64,000 nt of DNA from AC-32 sp963736055 (GTDB taxonomy: Bacteria; Actinomycetota; Thermoleophilia; Gaiellales; Gaiellaceae). Positions 44,509-51,985 of the stretch are shown here, in pieces (position 1 is the first letter of the stretch; each line of letters starts with the position of its first letter). The notes beneath the pieces were generated by a model. That model was not told the origin of the DNA, searched no databases, and worked only from the letters and a program-made list of their open reading frames with translations. Position numbers and translations under genes: made by a program. Location of the stretch: NCBI GenBank assembly GCA_963736055.1, contig CAVTNM010000008.1:1798001-1862000 (forward strand). The letters are read 5' to 3'.

Positions 44509-45219
44509 GTGCTTGAGCGCACCGGCGTCGCGTTTCTCGCCGGGCTGATCTCGATCACCTTCCCGTGCGTCCTCCCGCTCGTTCCGGGCTACCTCTCGGC
44601 CATCTCCGCTGTGGAGGTCGACCGGCTGGGCGAGCGGGGAGTCGCGAGGCGGATCGCCGTGGCGAGCATCCCCTTCGCGATCGGGTTCACGGTCGTGTTC
44701 GTGGTCCTCGGTGCCGCCGCGGCGGCGCTCGGCGGCTGGGTCGATCAGGACACCATGAAGAAGCTGGCCGGCTTCGTGCTCGTCGTTCTGGGCCTGGCGC
44801 TGGCCGGCCTGCTCCCTTGGCCGGAGCGGATGCTGGCGCCGGGTGCGATCGGCCGCGCACGCGCGAGCGGCTCGCGGGCGCTGCTCGGCGCGGCTTTCGC
44901 CGTCTGCGCCGCCCCGTGCGTCGGAGTCGTCCTCGGCTCGATCCTCGTGCTCGCCGCGGACTCGCGCACCGTGGTGCGCGGGTGCGTGCTGCTGGCCGCC
45001 TACTCGCTCGGGATCACGGTCGCATTCGTCCTGATCGGGATCGCCTTCGGCAAGGCCATGACCGCCTTCCGCTGGGTGCGGGACCACTACATCTGGATCC
45101 GCGTCGTCAGCGGCCTCACGCTGGTGGTGCTGGGCCTCCTGCTGTTCTTCGACCGCGACTGGTGGTTGAACACGCTGGCGAGCCGCGCCCTGAGCGCGAT
45201 CGGCCTGGACCAGTTCTGA
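44509..45219 (+). CDS. ccdA: Cytochrome c biogenesis protein CcdA (DsbD-like transmembrane domain)
   Basis: Carries reducing equivalents from cytoplasmic thioredoxin across the membrane to TlpA and CcmH. Six membrane helices are visible in 236 residues. The two redox cysteines sit in ISITFPCVLPLVPGYLS and FAVCAAPCVGVVLGSIL, the second with an extra Cys. GTG start. It is the last gene of the transpeptidase-tlpA-ccmH-ccdA set and ends 3 nt before a strong hairpin. Confidence 0.92.
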   Translation: MLERTGVAFLAGLISITFPCVLPLVPGYLSAISAVEVDRLGERGVARRIAVASIPFAIGFTVVFVVLGAAAAALGGWVDQDTMKKLAGFVLVVLGLALAGLLPWPERMLAPGAIGRARASGSRALLGAAFAVCAAPCVGVVLGSILVLAADSRTVVRGCVLLAAYSLGITVAFVLIGIAFGKAMTAFRWVRDHYIWIRVVSGLTLVVLGLLLFFDRDWWLNTLASRALSAIGLDQF

Positions 45220-45222
45220 AGC

Positions 45223-45253
45223 GGGAGGAGCCGGCGCGGGGCCGGCTCCTCCC
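45223..45253. terminator. Bidirectional terminator hairpin, 13-bp perfect stem
   Basis: GGGAGGAGCCGGC (45223-45235) pairs perfectly with GCCGGCTCCTCCC (45241-45253) around the loop GCGGG. It sits between the convergent ccdA and beta-helix genes and has no T run, so it would be an I-shaped terminator serving both strands. Confidence 0.75.
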
Positions 45254-45261
45254 GTGCAGGT

Positions 45262-46353
45262 TCAGCTGCAGAGACCCGGCGGTGTGCTCGTCTGGCAAGC
45301 GTTGCGCTCGAAGACGTTGCCGGTGCCCGTTCCGTCCCAGAAGAGGTCGGGCTGGTTGTGCAGGATCACGTTCTTCACGACGCGGTTGTTCGTCGGAGCC
45401 GTGCCGCCGTCGCCCTTGACCACCACGACGCCGCCACTGAAGGCGCTTTCGGCCGAGGGAACGTTGCCCGTGATCAGATTGCCCTTGATCGACACGCCGG
45501 TAGCACCCGAGAGCGCGATGCCGATGCCCGACAGCGGGACGTCGGTGTCCTCACCCGCCGCGCAGGCCTTCGTGTTGTGGCGGACGCTGTTGCCCGTGAA
45601 CCGGAAGAAGCCCGCGGGCCCAGGCGCATCGGCGAGCACGAGCGCGCCGACGCAGTTGTCGTGGATCGAGTTGCCGAAGACCTGTCCGTGCTCCGCGTCG
45701 CGGACGAAGATGCCGAACAGGTTGTCGGAGGTCTCGTTGCGGAAGAGCGTCGCGTGGGCCCTGGGCGAGTCGCCGATGTAGATGCCGGCCTCGCCGCTGC
45801 CGGACGCGTGGTTGAACGCCACGCGGGTGCCGGTCGAGCTGAACGCGGCGATGCCGTACTCGCCGTTGTCCTCAAGCACGTTGCCCGCGAACGTTGCGCG
45901 GTGCGCGCCGAGCGCGATGATGCCCGTGTCGCTGAAGCCGCGGATCGTGAAGCCCTTGACGGTCACGTTCCGCACCTCGCTGTTGACCGTGCCCGTGTCG
46001 AAGTTGACGTCGCCGAGCACGCAGATGCCGTTGACGTCGCCAGGCTGGCTTGCGTCGAGGCATGCGTTCTGGGTCGGCGTCGCCGCCGGCTGGAGCAAGG
46101 CATGCAGGCCGATCAGCGAGATCCCGTTCTTCGTGACGGCGACGTTCTCGCTGTGCGAGCCCTTGACGACGATCGTCGTGCCGGGCTTCGCCGCGTCCAC
46201 CGCGGCCTGGATCGAGTCGCCGGGGCCGACGAAGACGACCGGGCCGCTGTGATGCTTCCGGCCGTGATGGCCGTTCGCCTGGGCGGCAGCGGCCGTGCCG
46301 AACAGCACGAGCGCCAGCAGCGCAGGCAGAACCGCATGTCGTAGTTGCTTCAA
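45262..46353 (-). CDS. Secreted right-handed parallel beta-helix (NosD-like) protein
   Basis: Exported protein of 363 residues. The signal peptide ends near ALFGTAAAAQA, followed by a His-rich stretch (NGHHGRKHHSG). Pectate-lyase/NosD-type repeats follow, e.g. DTGIIALGAHRATFAGNVLE and GIAAFSSTGTRVAFNHASGS, with the regular N-x-x-x turns of a beta helix. Four Cys near the C-terminal half may form disulfides. No catalytic residues can be assigned, so it could bind polysaccharide or metal. TTG start with AGGGGG 5 nt upstream. Confidence 0.82.
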   Translation of the reverse strand: MKQLRHAVLPALLALVLFGTAAAAQANGHHGRKHHSGPVVFVGPGDSIQAAVDAAKPGTTIVVKGSHSENVAVTKNGISLIGLHALLQPAATPTQNACLDASQPGDVNGICVLGDVNFDTGTVNSEVRNVTVKGFTIRGFSDTGIIALGAHRATFAGNVLEDNGEYGIAAFSSTGTRVAFNHASGSGEAGIYIGDSPRAHATLFRNETSDNLFGIFVRDAEHGQVFGNSIHDNCVGALVLADAPGPAGFFRFTGNSVRHNTKACAAGEDTDVPLSGIGIALSGATGVSIKGNLITGNVPSAESAFSGGVVVVKGDGGTAPTNNRVVKNVILHNQPDLFWDGTGTGNVFERNACQTSTPPGLCS

Positions 46354-46389
46354 GGTGACCCCCTGTCTCGTATTTCACGAGTGGCCCGT

Positions 46390-46734
46390 CTAGACGTTCG
46401 GTCGGCGCAGTTCCAGCGAGCCACTTCGCACCACGAGGGAGGCTTCCCCGACCTGTTCGAGGATCAAACCGACATTCACTCCCCGGTGCTCGGGTGCGTA
46501 CGGGGCGAGCCGCCGACCCGCCTTCTCGAGCTGGCGCTCGCAGCCGACGCGGTTTCCGCGCCCGGCCTGGTACCAGGCGACGGTCACGTGGACGAGCCCC
46601 TGGTAGAAGTCGCGCTCCTCCGGGGCGGCAGCACGCCAGGCGTCCTCGAGCTCCTCGTGGGCGGCGAAGAACTCGCCTCGGCGGATCAGGTCGAGCCCGG
46701 CCTCGAGCCCGGGCGGGGGCGGTGTCTGGGGCAC
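46390..46734 (-). CDS. DUF309 family protein
   Basis: 114 residues carrying the DUF309 signature: LIRRGEFFAAHEELEDAWRAA (F-x-AHE-x-LE-x-x-W), ERDFYQGLVHVTVAWYQAGR and RGNRVGCERQLEKAGRRLAPY. The function of this small all-helical family is unknown. Upstream of GTG at 46734 no homology remains, although the frame stays open far into the neighbouring genes. It is divergent from a membrane protein gene. Confidence 0.8.
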   Translation of the reverse strand: MPQTPPPPGLEAGLDLIRRGEFFAAHEELEDAWRAAAPEERDFYQGLVHVTVAWYQAGRGNRVGCERQLEKAGRRLAPYAPEHRGVNVGLILEQVGEASLVVRSGSLELRRPNV

Positions 46735-46791
46735 GGAGGTGTTCGTATCAGAGTGGAGATGCGCCGACCGGGCTCGTAGAGTCCACCGAAG

Positions 46792-47373
46792 ATGAGGAAG
46801 CACGCGGTCTGGCTCGTCACGCTGCCGGTCGCGCTGGTCGGGATCGAGGCAGCGCATGCGCTCGCCAACGCCGCTTTCGGCGCTCCCGGCTCGGAAGTGC
46901 TCGAGAGCGCCGAGTCCGGCGCGGGCCTGATCCCGCTCCTGGCCGCGCTCGCGCTGGCCGCCGTGCTGTGCGGCCTCGTCGGCCGCGTCGCGGGCCTGTG
47001 GTGGACGCCGCGCCGCTCGCGCGCCGTCCTGCTTCCCTTCGTGCTCCTCCCGCCGCTCGGCTTCGTCCTTCTGGAGCTCGGCGAGGCGCTCGCGCACTCG
47101 CCGATCGGGTGGGAGGAGCTGGTCGAGCCGACGTTCCTGGTCGGGCTCGCGCTCCAGCTGCCGGTGGCGCTCGTGGGCTACCTGCTCGCGCGGGCGCTGC
47201 TGCGGCTCAGCGACGAGGTTCGCGAGCTCGTCCGACGGGCTCGCCGCCGCCCGGCGCGCGCCACCGAGTTCTCGTGCGCCACGTTCCCGGCCGACGACCC
47301 GCTGCGCGGGACGCTCGTCTCCTCGGTAGGCCTCGCGCGGGCACCGCCGCTGACGGCAATCGCCTCGAGCTGA
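46792..47373 (+). CDS. Four-helix membrane protein next to multicopper oxidase
   Basis: 193 residues with hydrophobic segments at about 5-25, 45-66, 78-98 and 110-137, then a basic cytoplasmic tail (RRARRRPARATEFSCATFPA). No motif recognised. TAGAGT (46777-46782) lies 9 nt before the ATG. It is 63 nt upstream of the multicopper oxidase gene on the same strand, so a role in copper or iron handling is possible but unproven. Confidence 0.65.
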   Translation: MRKHAVWLVTLPVALVGIEAAHALANAAFGAPGSEVLESAESGAGLIPLLAALALAAVLCGLVGRVAGLWWTPRRSRAVLLPFVLLPPLGFVLLELGEALAHSPIGWEELVEPTFLVGLALQLPVALVGYLLARALLRLSDEVRELVRRARRRPARATEFSCATFPADDPLRGTLVSSVGLARAPPLTAIASS

Positions 47374-47436
47374 CTCGATCCCTTTCGGTGACGGCGGCTC
47401 GGGCCTGGAGCCGTCAACGTCAACGAGAGGATCGAG

Positions 47437-48711
47437 ATGACAGACAAGCAATCGCGCGTTCAGCGCGCGCTGCCGTCGTCGCGTCGAGGCAGGACCGGGG
47501 TGCTCATCATCGCCGTGCTCTGCGTCGCGGCGGTGCTCGGCGTCGCGCTCGCGCTCGCGACCGTGTTCGGAGGCGGCGACACCGGCCAGGCCGCCTCGAC
47601 GATGTCCATGGCCGGCATGAACATGGGCCCGTCCGAAGGAACTGCGTACTGGCACCAGGTCGGCGGGGCCGGTTTCAAGAGCGACGGCAAGGTCCGCACC
47701 TACTACCTCAGCGCCGACGAGGTCGTCTGGGACTACGCGCCGCAAGGCCGCAACGAGATCACCGGCGAGCCGTTCGACGAGGTCGCCGACACGTACGTCA
47801 AGTCGGGCCCCGGCCGGATCGGCTCTCGCTACCTGAAGTGCCTCTATCGCGGCTACACGGACGGGAGCTTCACGAAGCTCCTGCCCAGGCCCGCCGACGA
47901 GCGCTACCTCGGCTTGCTCGGACCGGTGATCCGGGCAGAGGTCGGCGACACGATCAAGGTCGTCTTCCGCAACACCTGCCGGATCCCGGCCAGCGTCCAT
48001 CCGCACGGCGTCTTCTACGCCAAGGACTCCGAGGGCGCCCCGTACAACGACGGCACGAGCGGGGAGGACAAGACCGACGACGCCGTCCCGACCGGAGGCC
48101 GGCACACCTACGTCTGGAAGGTGCCCGAGCGGGCCGGCCCGGCCCCGGGCGACGGCAGCTCCGTGATGTGGATGTACCACTCGCACACGGACGAGGTCTC
48201 CGACACCTACGCCGGGTTGATGGGGCCGATCGAGATCACCGCCCGCGGGATGGCCCGGTCGGACGGCAGCCCCAAGGACGTCGACCGCGAGTTCTTCGAG
48301 CTCTTCTCGGTGATGAACGAGAACGAGAGCCCGTACATCGAGCAGAACCTGCATCGCTTCGCCGAGCCGCCCTTCCCGGATCTCGACGACGAGGACTTCC
48401 AGGAGTCGAACCTGATGCACTCGATCAACGGCTACGTCTTCGGGAACCAGCCCCTCGTGACCATGCACAAGGGCCAACGCGTCCGCTGGTACGTGATGAG
48501 CATGGGCACCGAGGTCGACCTGCACACGCCGCACTGGCATGGCAACACGGTCACGGTCGGCGGCATGCGCATGGACACGATCAGCCTGCTGCCCGCGACG
48601 ATGGTCGTCGCCGACATGGTTCCCGACGACCCCGGCATCTGGCTCTTCCACTGCCACGTCAACGACCACATCCGCGCCGGGATGCTGACCCGCTACAGGG
48701 TGGTCGACTAG
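47437..48711 (+). CDS. Ceruloplasmin-like multicopper oxidase, membrane-anchored
   Basis: 424 residues. An N-terminal membrane helix (about 22-45) is followed by a Met-rich stretch (STMSMAGMNMG), a possible copper relay. Two cupredoxin domains follow. Copper ligands are SVHPHGVFY, MWMYHSHTDE, DLHTPHWHGNTV and LFHCHVNDHIRAGM (type-1 Cys, His, Met). Blocks such as RTYYLSADEVVWDYAPQG, YLGLLGPVIRAEVGDTI and ERAGPAPGD resemble ceruloplasmin/hephaestin A domains. Likely an exported ferroxidase or cuprous oxidase. ATG preceded by GAGAGGATCG. Confidence 0.88.
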   Translation: MTDKQSRVQRALPSSRRGRTGVLIIAVLCVAAVLGVALALATVFGGGDTGQAASTMSMAGMNMGPSEGTAYWHQVGGAGFKSDGKVRTYYLSADEVVWDYAPQGRNEITGEPFDEVADTYVKSGPGRIGSRYLKCLYRGYTDGSFTKLLPRPADERYLGLLGPVIRAEVGDTIKVVFRNTCRIPASVHPHGVFYAKDSEGAPYNDGTSGEDKTDDAVPTGGRHTYVWKVPERAGPAPGDGSSVMWMYHSHTDEVSDTYAGLMGPIEITARGMARSDGSPKDVDREFFELFSVMNENESPYIEQNLHRFAEPPFPDLDDEDFQESNLMHSINGYVFGNQPLVTMHKGQRVRWYVMSMGTEVDLHTPHWHGNTVTVGGMRMDTISLLPATMVVADMVPDDPGIWLFHCHVNDHIRAGMLTRYRVVD

Positions 48712-48727
48712 CGGTGCGCCGACTGCG

Positions 48728-48756
48728 TTGGAGTTCGTGCCGAAGGGTGTTACCGT
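48728..48756 (+). promoter_or_regulatory. Promoter giving a leaderless transcript
   Basis: TTGGAG (48728-48733) and TACCGT (48751-48756) are 17 nt apart. The predicted +1 coincides with the GTG start at 48763, so the mRNA would begin at the start codon. Confidence 0.55.
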
Positions 48757-48762
48757 TGACAC

Positions 48763-49077
48763 GTGGCGACGATCCTGCTGGCGGGGGTCGACGTGTTCTT
48801 CCGCGGGAAGCTGGAGGCGCTTCTCCCAGAGCACCGCCTGGTCACCGTCGAGAGCATCGACCCGCCCGACTGCGTCATCTGCGACATCGCCCGGGTCGAT
48901 CCGGAGGAGGTTGCGGACACGTATCCGGACGTCCCGATCCTCGGTTTCGCGAACCACACGGACACGGAAGGGCTGCGCCGCGCGCACGCCGCGGGCTTCG
49001 ATCAGGTGGTGGTGAAAGCCGCGCTCGACGAGCGTGCCAGGGAGATCGTCGAGGGGCTGGTGGCCTCAGTAGACTGA
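48763..49077 (+). CDS. Degenerate receiver-like protein
   Basis: 104 residues with the alternating pattern of a CheY-like fold: ATILLAGVDVFFRGKL, CVICDIARVDPEEV, PILGFANHTDTEGLRRAHAAG and FDQVVVKAAL. The acidic pair at the end of strand 1 is missing and only the Asp in ICDIA and the Lys in VVKAAL remain. It may be a phosphorylation-independent receiver, or an unrelated Rossmann-like protein. GTG start with a leaderless promoter. It ends 6 nt before fdxA. Confidence 0.6.
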   Translation: MATILLAGVDVFFRGKLEALLPEHRLVTVESIDPPDCVICDIARVDPEEVADTYPDVPILGFANHTDTEGLRRAHAAGFDQVVVKAALDERAREIVEGLVASVD

Positions 49078-49083
49078 GCCGGC

Positions 49084-49389
49084 GTGACGTACATCATCGC
49101 CGAGCCCTGCATCGACATCAAAGACCTTTCGTGCGTCGACGTCTGCCCGGTCGACTGCATCCACGAGTTCGAGCGCATCCTCATCATCGACCCCGAGGAG
49201 TGCATAGATTGCGGCGCGTGCGAGCCGGAGTGCCCGGTCGAGGCGATCTTCCCCGAGGACGCGCTCCCGCAGAAGTGGGAGCCGTTCGTGAAGATCAACT
49301 ACGCCTACGACCAGGGCGCCGACGTGATCAACAAGCTCACGGATGAATACGCCACGGAGCACAACGTCCAGAACGAGCCGCTGGAGTAA
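49084..49389 (+). CDS. fdxA: 7Fe ferredoxin FdxA
   Basis: Low-potential electron carrier with one [3Fe-4S] and one [4Fe-4S] cluster. Cys9, Cys17, Cys21 and Cys25 lie in AEPCIDIKDLSCVDVCPVDC, and the second set is in ECIDCGACEPECPVEAI. The C-terminal extension of about 40 residues (QKWEPFVKINYAYDQGADVI) matches actinobacterial FdxA. Length is 101. GTG lies 8 nt after TAGACT (49070-49075) with no Shine-Dalgarno sequence. The partner enzyme is unknown. Confidence 0.94.
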   Translation: MTYIIAEPCIDIKDLSCVDVCPVDCIHEFERILIIDPEECIDCGACEPECPVEAIFPEDALPQKWEPFVKINYAYDQGADVINKLTDEYATEHNVQNEPLE

Positions 49390-49413
49390 AAAGCTCGCAT
49401 AACGGGCAGCCCC

Positions 49414-49432
49414 CCTCGGAATCCAACCGAGG
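49414..49432 (+). promoter_or_regulatory. Hairpin overlapping the ribosome binding site of the next gene
   Basis: CCTCGG (49414-49419) pairs with CCGAGG (49427-49432). The GGAGGG ribosome binding site (49431-49436) for the ATG at 49442 is partly inside the 3' arm, so folding could limit translation. Confidence 0.4.
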
Positions 49433-49441
49433 AGGGATCTG

Positions 49442-49777
49442 ATGCCCCAGCGAGCGTGGAACGCGAAGCGCGAGCGGCAGTACGAGCACATCAAGGAAAG
49501 TGAGCGAGAGCAGGGACGCTCGACCGGCCGCGCCAAGGAGATCGCGGCGCGGACGGTCAACAAGGAGCGCGCTCGGAGCGGCGAGGCGAGGGAGTCGTCT
49601 CGGACGTCGCGACAGGACATGTCGTCCAGCCGCCGCGGCGGGCAGCGCTCCGGCACCAGCCGGCTCAAGGGCCGCACGAAGGAGCAGCTCTACAACGAGG
49701 CCAAGCGGATGAAGATCACGGGCCGCTCGAAGATGAACAAGCGGCAACTCCAGCGCGCGGTCGACGGCAGGAAGTAG
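49442..49777 (+). CDS. Small basic protein with Rho N-terminal-like SAP motif
   Basis: 111 residues, very basic and Ser/Arg-rich (SGEARESSRTSRQDMSSSRR), with a C-terminal helix-extended-loop-helix like the Rho N-terminal domain: GRTKEQLYNEAKRMKITGRS then KMNKRQLQRAVDG. It likely binds nucleic acid. Relatives are often labelled plasmid stabilization protein without direct evidence. ATG has GGAGGG at 5-nt spacing. The stop overlaps a possible GTG of the next gene, whose better start is 49798. Confidence 0.78.
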   Translation: MPQRAWNAKRERQYEHIKESEREQGRSTGRAKEIAARTVNKERARSGEARESSRTSRQDMSSSRRGGQRSGTSRLKGRTKEQLYNEAKRMKITGRSKMNKRQLQRAVDGRK

Positions 49778-49797
49778 TGGCTGGCTATTCTCCCGGC

Positions 49798-50496
49798 GTG
49801 AGGCCGGACACACTCGACCACGTCGCCCTGTGGGTGGCCGAGCGGGACCGAATCGCGGACTTCGTCACCGAGCGGGTCGGGATGCACGTCGTCGACCGCA
49901 CCGACGCGTTCACGCTGGTCGGATCGGACGCGCGGCGAGGCAAGCTGACGCTCTTTGCGGCCGAGGGGCCGCGAGAGCAGGGCGCGCTCAAGCACGTCGC
50001 GCTGCGGGTCTCGAGCATCGCCGACGCGCTGGGCGAGCTGGACGGCACGCAGGTCGAGCGTCCTCGCGAGGGCGAGGCGTACTTCGACGTCGCGGAAGGC
50101 TTGCGGCTCGGCCTGGTGGAGGCGCCGACCGAGGTCGAATACGACCTCGACCACGTCGCTCTCTGGTCGCGCTCGCCGAAGGAGACCGCCGCCGAGTACG
50201 AGCGGCTCGGGTTCGCGCCGGCACAGAACGGGCCGGCGGACGCGCCACGAGTCGAGGCGGGCGGTGCGTTCGTCGAGTTCCACCACGGCGATCCGGGCGA
50301 CCCGGAGCGGCCACTCCTGAACCACCTCGCGGTCAAGGTCGACTCGACCGACGAGCACATCGCGGAGGCCCGCGAGCTCGGGCTCGAGATCGCCGACATC
50401 GTGGACGCGGCGAACACCTACGCGGTCTTCGTCTGGGGCCCGGAGCGCGTCAAGGTCGAGTACGTCGAGCACAAGCCCTCGTTCTCGCTGACCTAG
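49798..50496 (+). CDS. VOC (glyoxalase/dioxygenase) family protein, two modules
   Basis: 232 residues made of two vicinal-oxygen-chelate modules: LDHVALWVAERDRIADFVTE with the second strand near LKHVALRVSSI, and LDHVALWSRSPKETAAEYERL with LNHLAVKVDSTDEHI. Metal ligands His and Glu (VKVEYVEH at the end) are conserved enough for an enzyme, possibly a dioxygenase or isomerase of unknown substrate. TATTCT (49786-49791) lies 6 nt before GTG 49798, so I prefer this start over GTG 49777, which would place the promoter inside the gene. Confidence 0.82.
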   Translation: MRPDTLDHVALWVAERDRIADFVTERVGMHVVDRTDAFTLVGSDARRGKLTLFAAEGPREQGALKHVALRVSSIADALGELDGTQVERPREGEAYFDVAEGLRLGLVEAPTEVEYDLDHVALWSRSPKETAAEYERLGFAPAQNGPADAPRVEAGGAFVEFHHGDPGDPERPLLNHLAVKVDSTDEHIAEARELGLEIADIVDAANTYAVFVWGPERVKVEYVEHKPSFSLT

Positions 50497-50546
50497 GCTG
50501 CGCTTGCGCTGCCGGCTTCAGGACGTGCGGGGTTGCGCGTGCGTCC
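50496..50546 (+). repeat. Degenerate two-hairpin element
   Basis: Hairpin A GGC-T-GCGC-TT-GCGC-T-GCC (50496-50513) is followed by a 7-nt linker and hairpin B closed by GGACG/CGTCC (50521-50546). The layout, the TT loop and the GTGCGGG string in B recall the module in the tRNA-Gln array. It could also act as a terminator for the VOC gene. Confidence 0.4.
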
Positions 50547-50595
50547 GACTGAACCGACCCGTCGAGGCTCTGGACGTGACCCGGAGGGGCTTCGA

Positions 50596-51675
50596 GTGGT
50601 AGTCATAGCCGGGGCCGGGATGGCCGGTCTGTGCGCAGCAGCGCGCCTACGCGAGCTCGGCGGCTCCCCGGCGGTGTTCGAGAAGGGCTCGCGGCCCGGG
50701 GGCTCGATGCTGCTCTCGAGCGGCGTCGTCTGGCGCTACCGCTCGTTCGACGTCTTCCGGTCGCAGTGCCCGGGCGGCGACCCTGGGCTCCAGGAGCTCG
50801 TGGACGGCCGTCTCGACGAGGGGCTGGAGTGGCTCGAGGCGCTCGGCGCGCCGGTGCTGGAGCGCGAGACGGGCAATCCGCTCACGACCGGCGTCCGGTT
50901 CGACACCGCGGGCTTGACCGACGCGCTCGTCCGTGCCGCCGGGGACGTCCGCCTCGACCAGCCGGCGCCGTCCGACGGCGGGGCGCTGCTGCTCGCGACC
51001 GGCGGGTTCCAGGGCGATCCGGAGCTCGTCGAGCGGTACGTTCGGCCTGCGGCGTCGCTGCGGCTGCGCGCCAACCCGTGGAGCACGGGCGACGGCCTCC
51101 GCGCAGCGCTCGAGCGTGGCGCAGCGCTCTCGGACGGGCTCGACGAGTTCTACGGCCGGAACATGGCCGACGTGGGCTTCGAAGAGCCGGAGTTCGTTCG
51201 TCTCGCCCAGGTCTACGGACGGTTCTCCCGGATCTTCAACGAGCGCGGCGAGGAGTTCGTCGATCCGGACGACGTCTCGTGGTCCGAGATCGACCTCGTC
51301 CAGGCGACGGCCCACCAGCCCGGCGCGAGAGCCTGGTACCTGCTCGACGAGGAGGCGCTCGAGGAGCGAGTCCGCGGGCGGGCCGTTCGCGAGCTGGTCG
51401 CCGAGGCGCCCACGCGGACGGACCCGGCCGAGCTTCCCTTCTCGGCTCCGGAGCAGGCCGTTGTCGCGGTTCGCGTCGCGGCCGCCATCACTCACACGAT
51501 CGGCGGCGTTCGCATCGACGAGCAGAGCCGCGTGCTGGACGAGAGCGGAGCCGTCATCGACGGTCTGTGGGCCGCCGGGGCAGACGCCGGGGGCATCTCG
51601 ACGGGCGGCTACGCGAGCGGGCTGGCCTCGGCGCTCGTGCTCGGCCGCGCGGCCGCCGAGAGCGCGGCTAGGTGA
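50596..51675 (+). CDS. FAD-binding oxidoreductase (fumarate reductase/ketosteroid dehydrogenase type)
   Basis: 359 residues. The FAD-binding loop VVVIAGAGMAGLCAAARLRE is at the N terminus, then VFEKGSRPGGSMLLSSGVVW. ALLLATGGFQGDPELVERY lies in the middle and THTIGGVRIDEQSRVLDE then GLWAAGADAGGISTGGYASG at the end, as in flavoprotein subunits of the succinate dehydrogenase/fumarate reductase superfamily. It is shorter than the usual 450-550, lacking part of the capping domain. GTG 50596 is chosen because GGAGGGG lies 6 nt upstream. Confidence 0.82.
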   Translation: MVVIAGAGMAGLCAAARLRELGGSPAVFEKGSRPGGSMLLSSGVVWRYRSFDVFRSQCPGGDPGLQELVDGRLDEGLEWLEALGAPVLERETGNPLTTGVRFDTAGLTDALVRAAGDVRLDQPAPSDGGALLLATGGFQGDPELVERYVRPAASLRLRANPWSTGDGLRAALERGAALSDGLDEFYGRNMADVGFEEPEFVRLAQVYGRFSRIFNERGEEFVDPDDVSWSEIDLVQATAHQPGARAWYLLDEEALEERVRGRAVRELVAEAPTRTDPAELPFSAPEQAVVAVRVAAAITHTIGGVRIDEQSRVLDESGAVIDGLWAAGADAGGISTGGYASGLASALVLGRAAAESAAR

Positions 51676-51874
51676 GCGGCTGCAGGTAGGCGCAGCGCCG
51701 GCGGTCGCCCGGCAGCGGTGAGGTGGCGACCTTGGTCACGTACAGCCGCTCGTCGTCCTCCTCGACCTCTTCGCCGACCGAGGGAACCTCGCCGTCGCGC
51801 TCGCGCAGCTCGTAGCCGGTCGTCTTCCAGACGAAGCGCAGGTGCGTCAGCTGTGGCTGTCCGTTCTCGTCCAT
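51668..51874 (-). CDS. Small conserved hypothetical protein
   Basis: 68 residues, not recognised. It is mostly hydrophilic with a central acidic run (GEEVEEDDERLYV) and beta-like segments (THLRFVWKTTGYEL, KVATSPLPGDRRRCAYLQ). The 3' end overlaps the convergent FAD gene by 8 nt. The ATG is the natural start, with no homology upstream. Confidence 0.6.
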   Translation of the reverse strand: MDENGQPQLTHLRFVWKTTGYELRERDGEVPSVGEEVEEDDERLYVTKVATSPLPGDRRRCAYLQPLT

Positions 51875-51985
51875 TCGAGCGGATGCTAACCGGTCGGGTG
51901 CGAGCCCAATTGTGTCGACCGGTCGTTGCAGACGGAAGCGCAGGCGAAGCCCACGCTTCCTAGCGACGGCACTGCATGCGGCGCC

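Noticed and set aside
46735..48987. Long minus-strand frame running upstream of the DUF309 gene
   Set aside because: Only its last 114 codons have family similarity. The rest is antisense to the multicopper oxidase and membrane protein genes.
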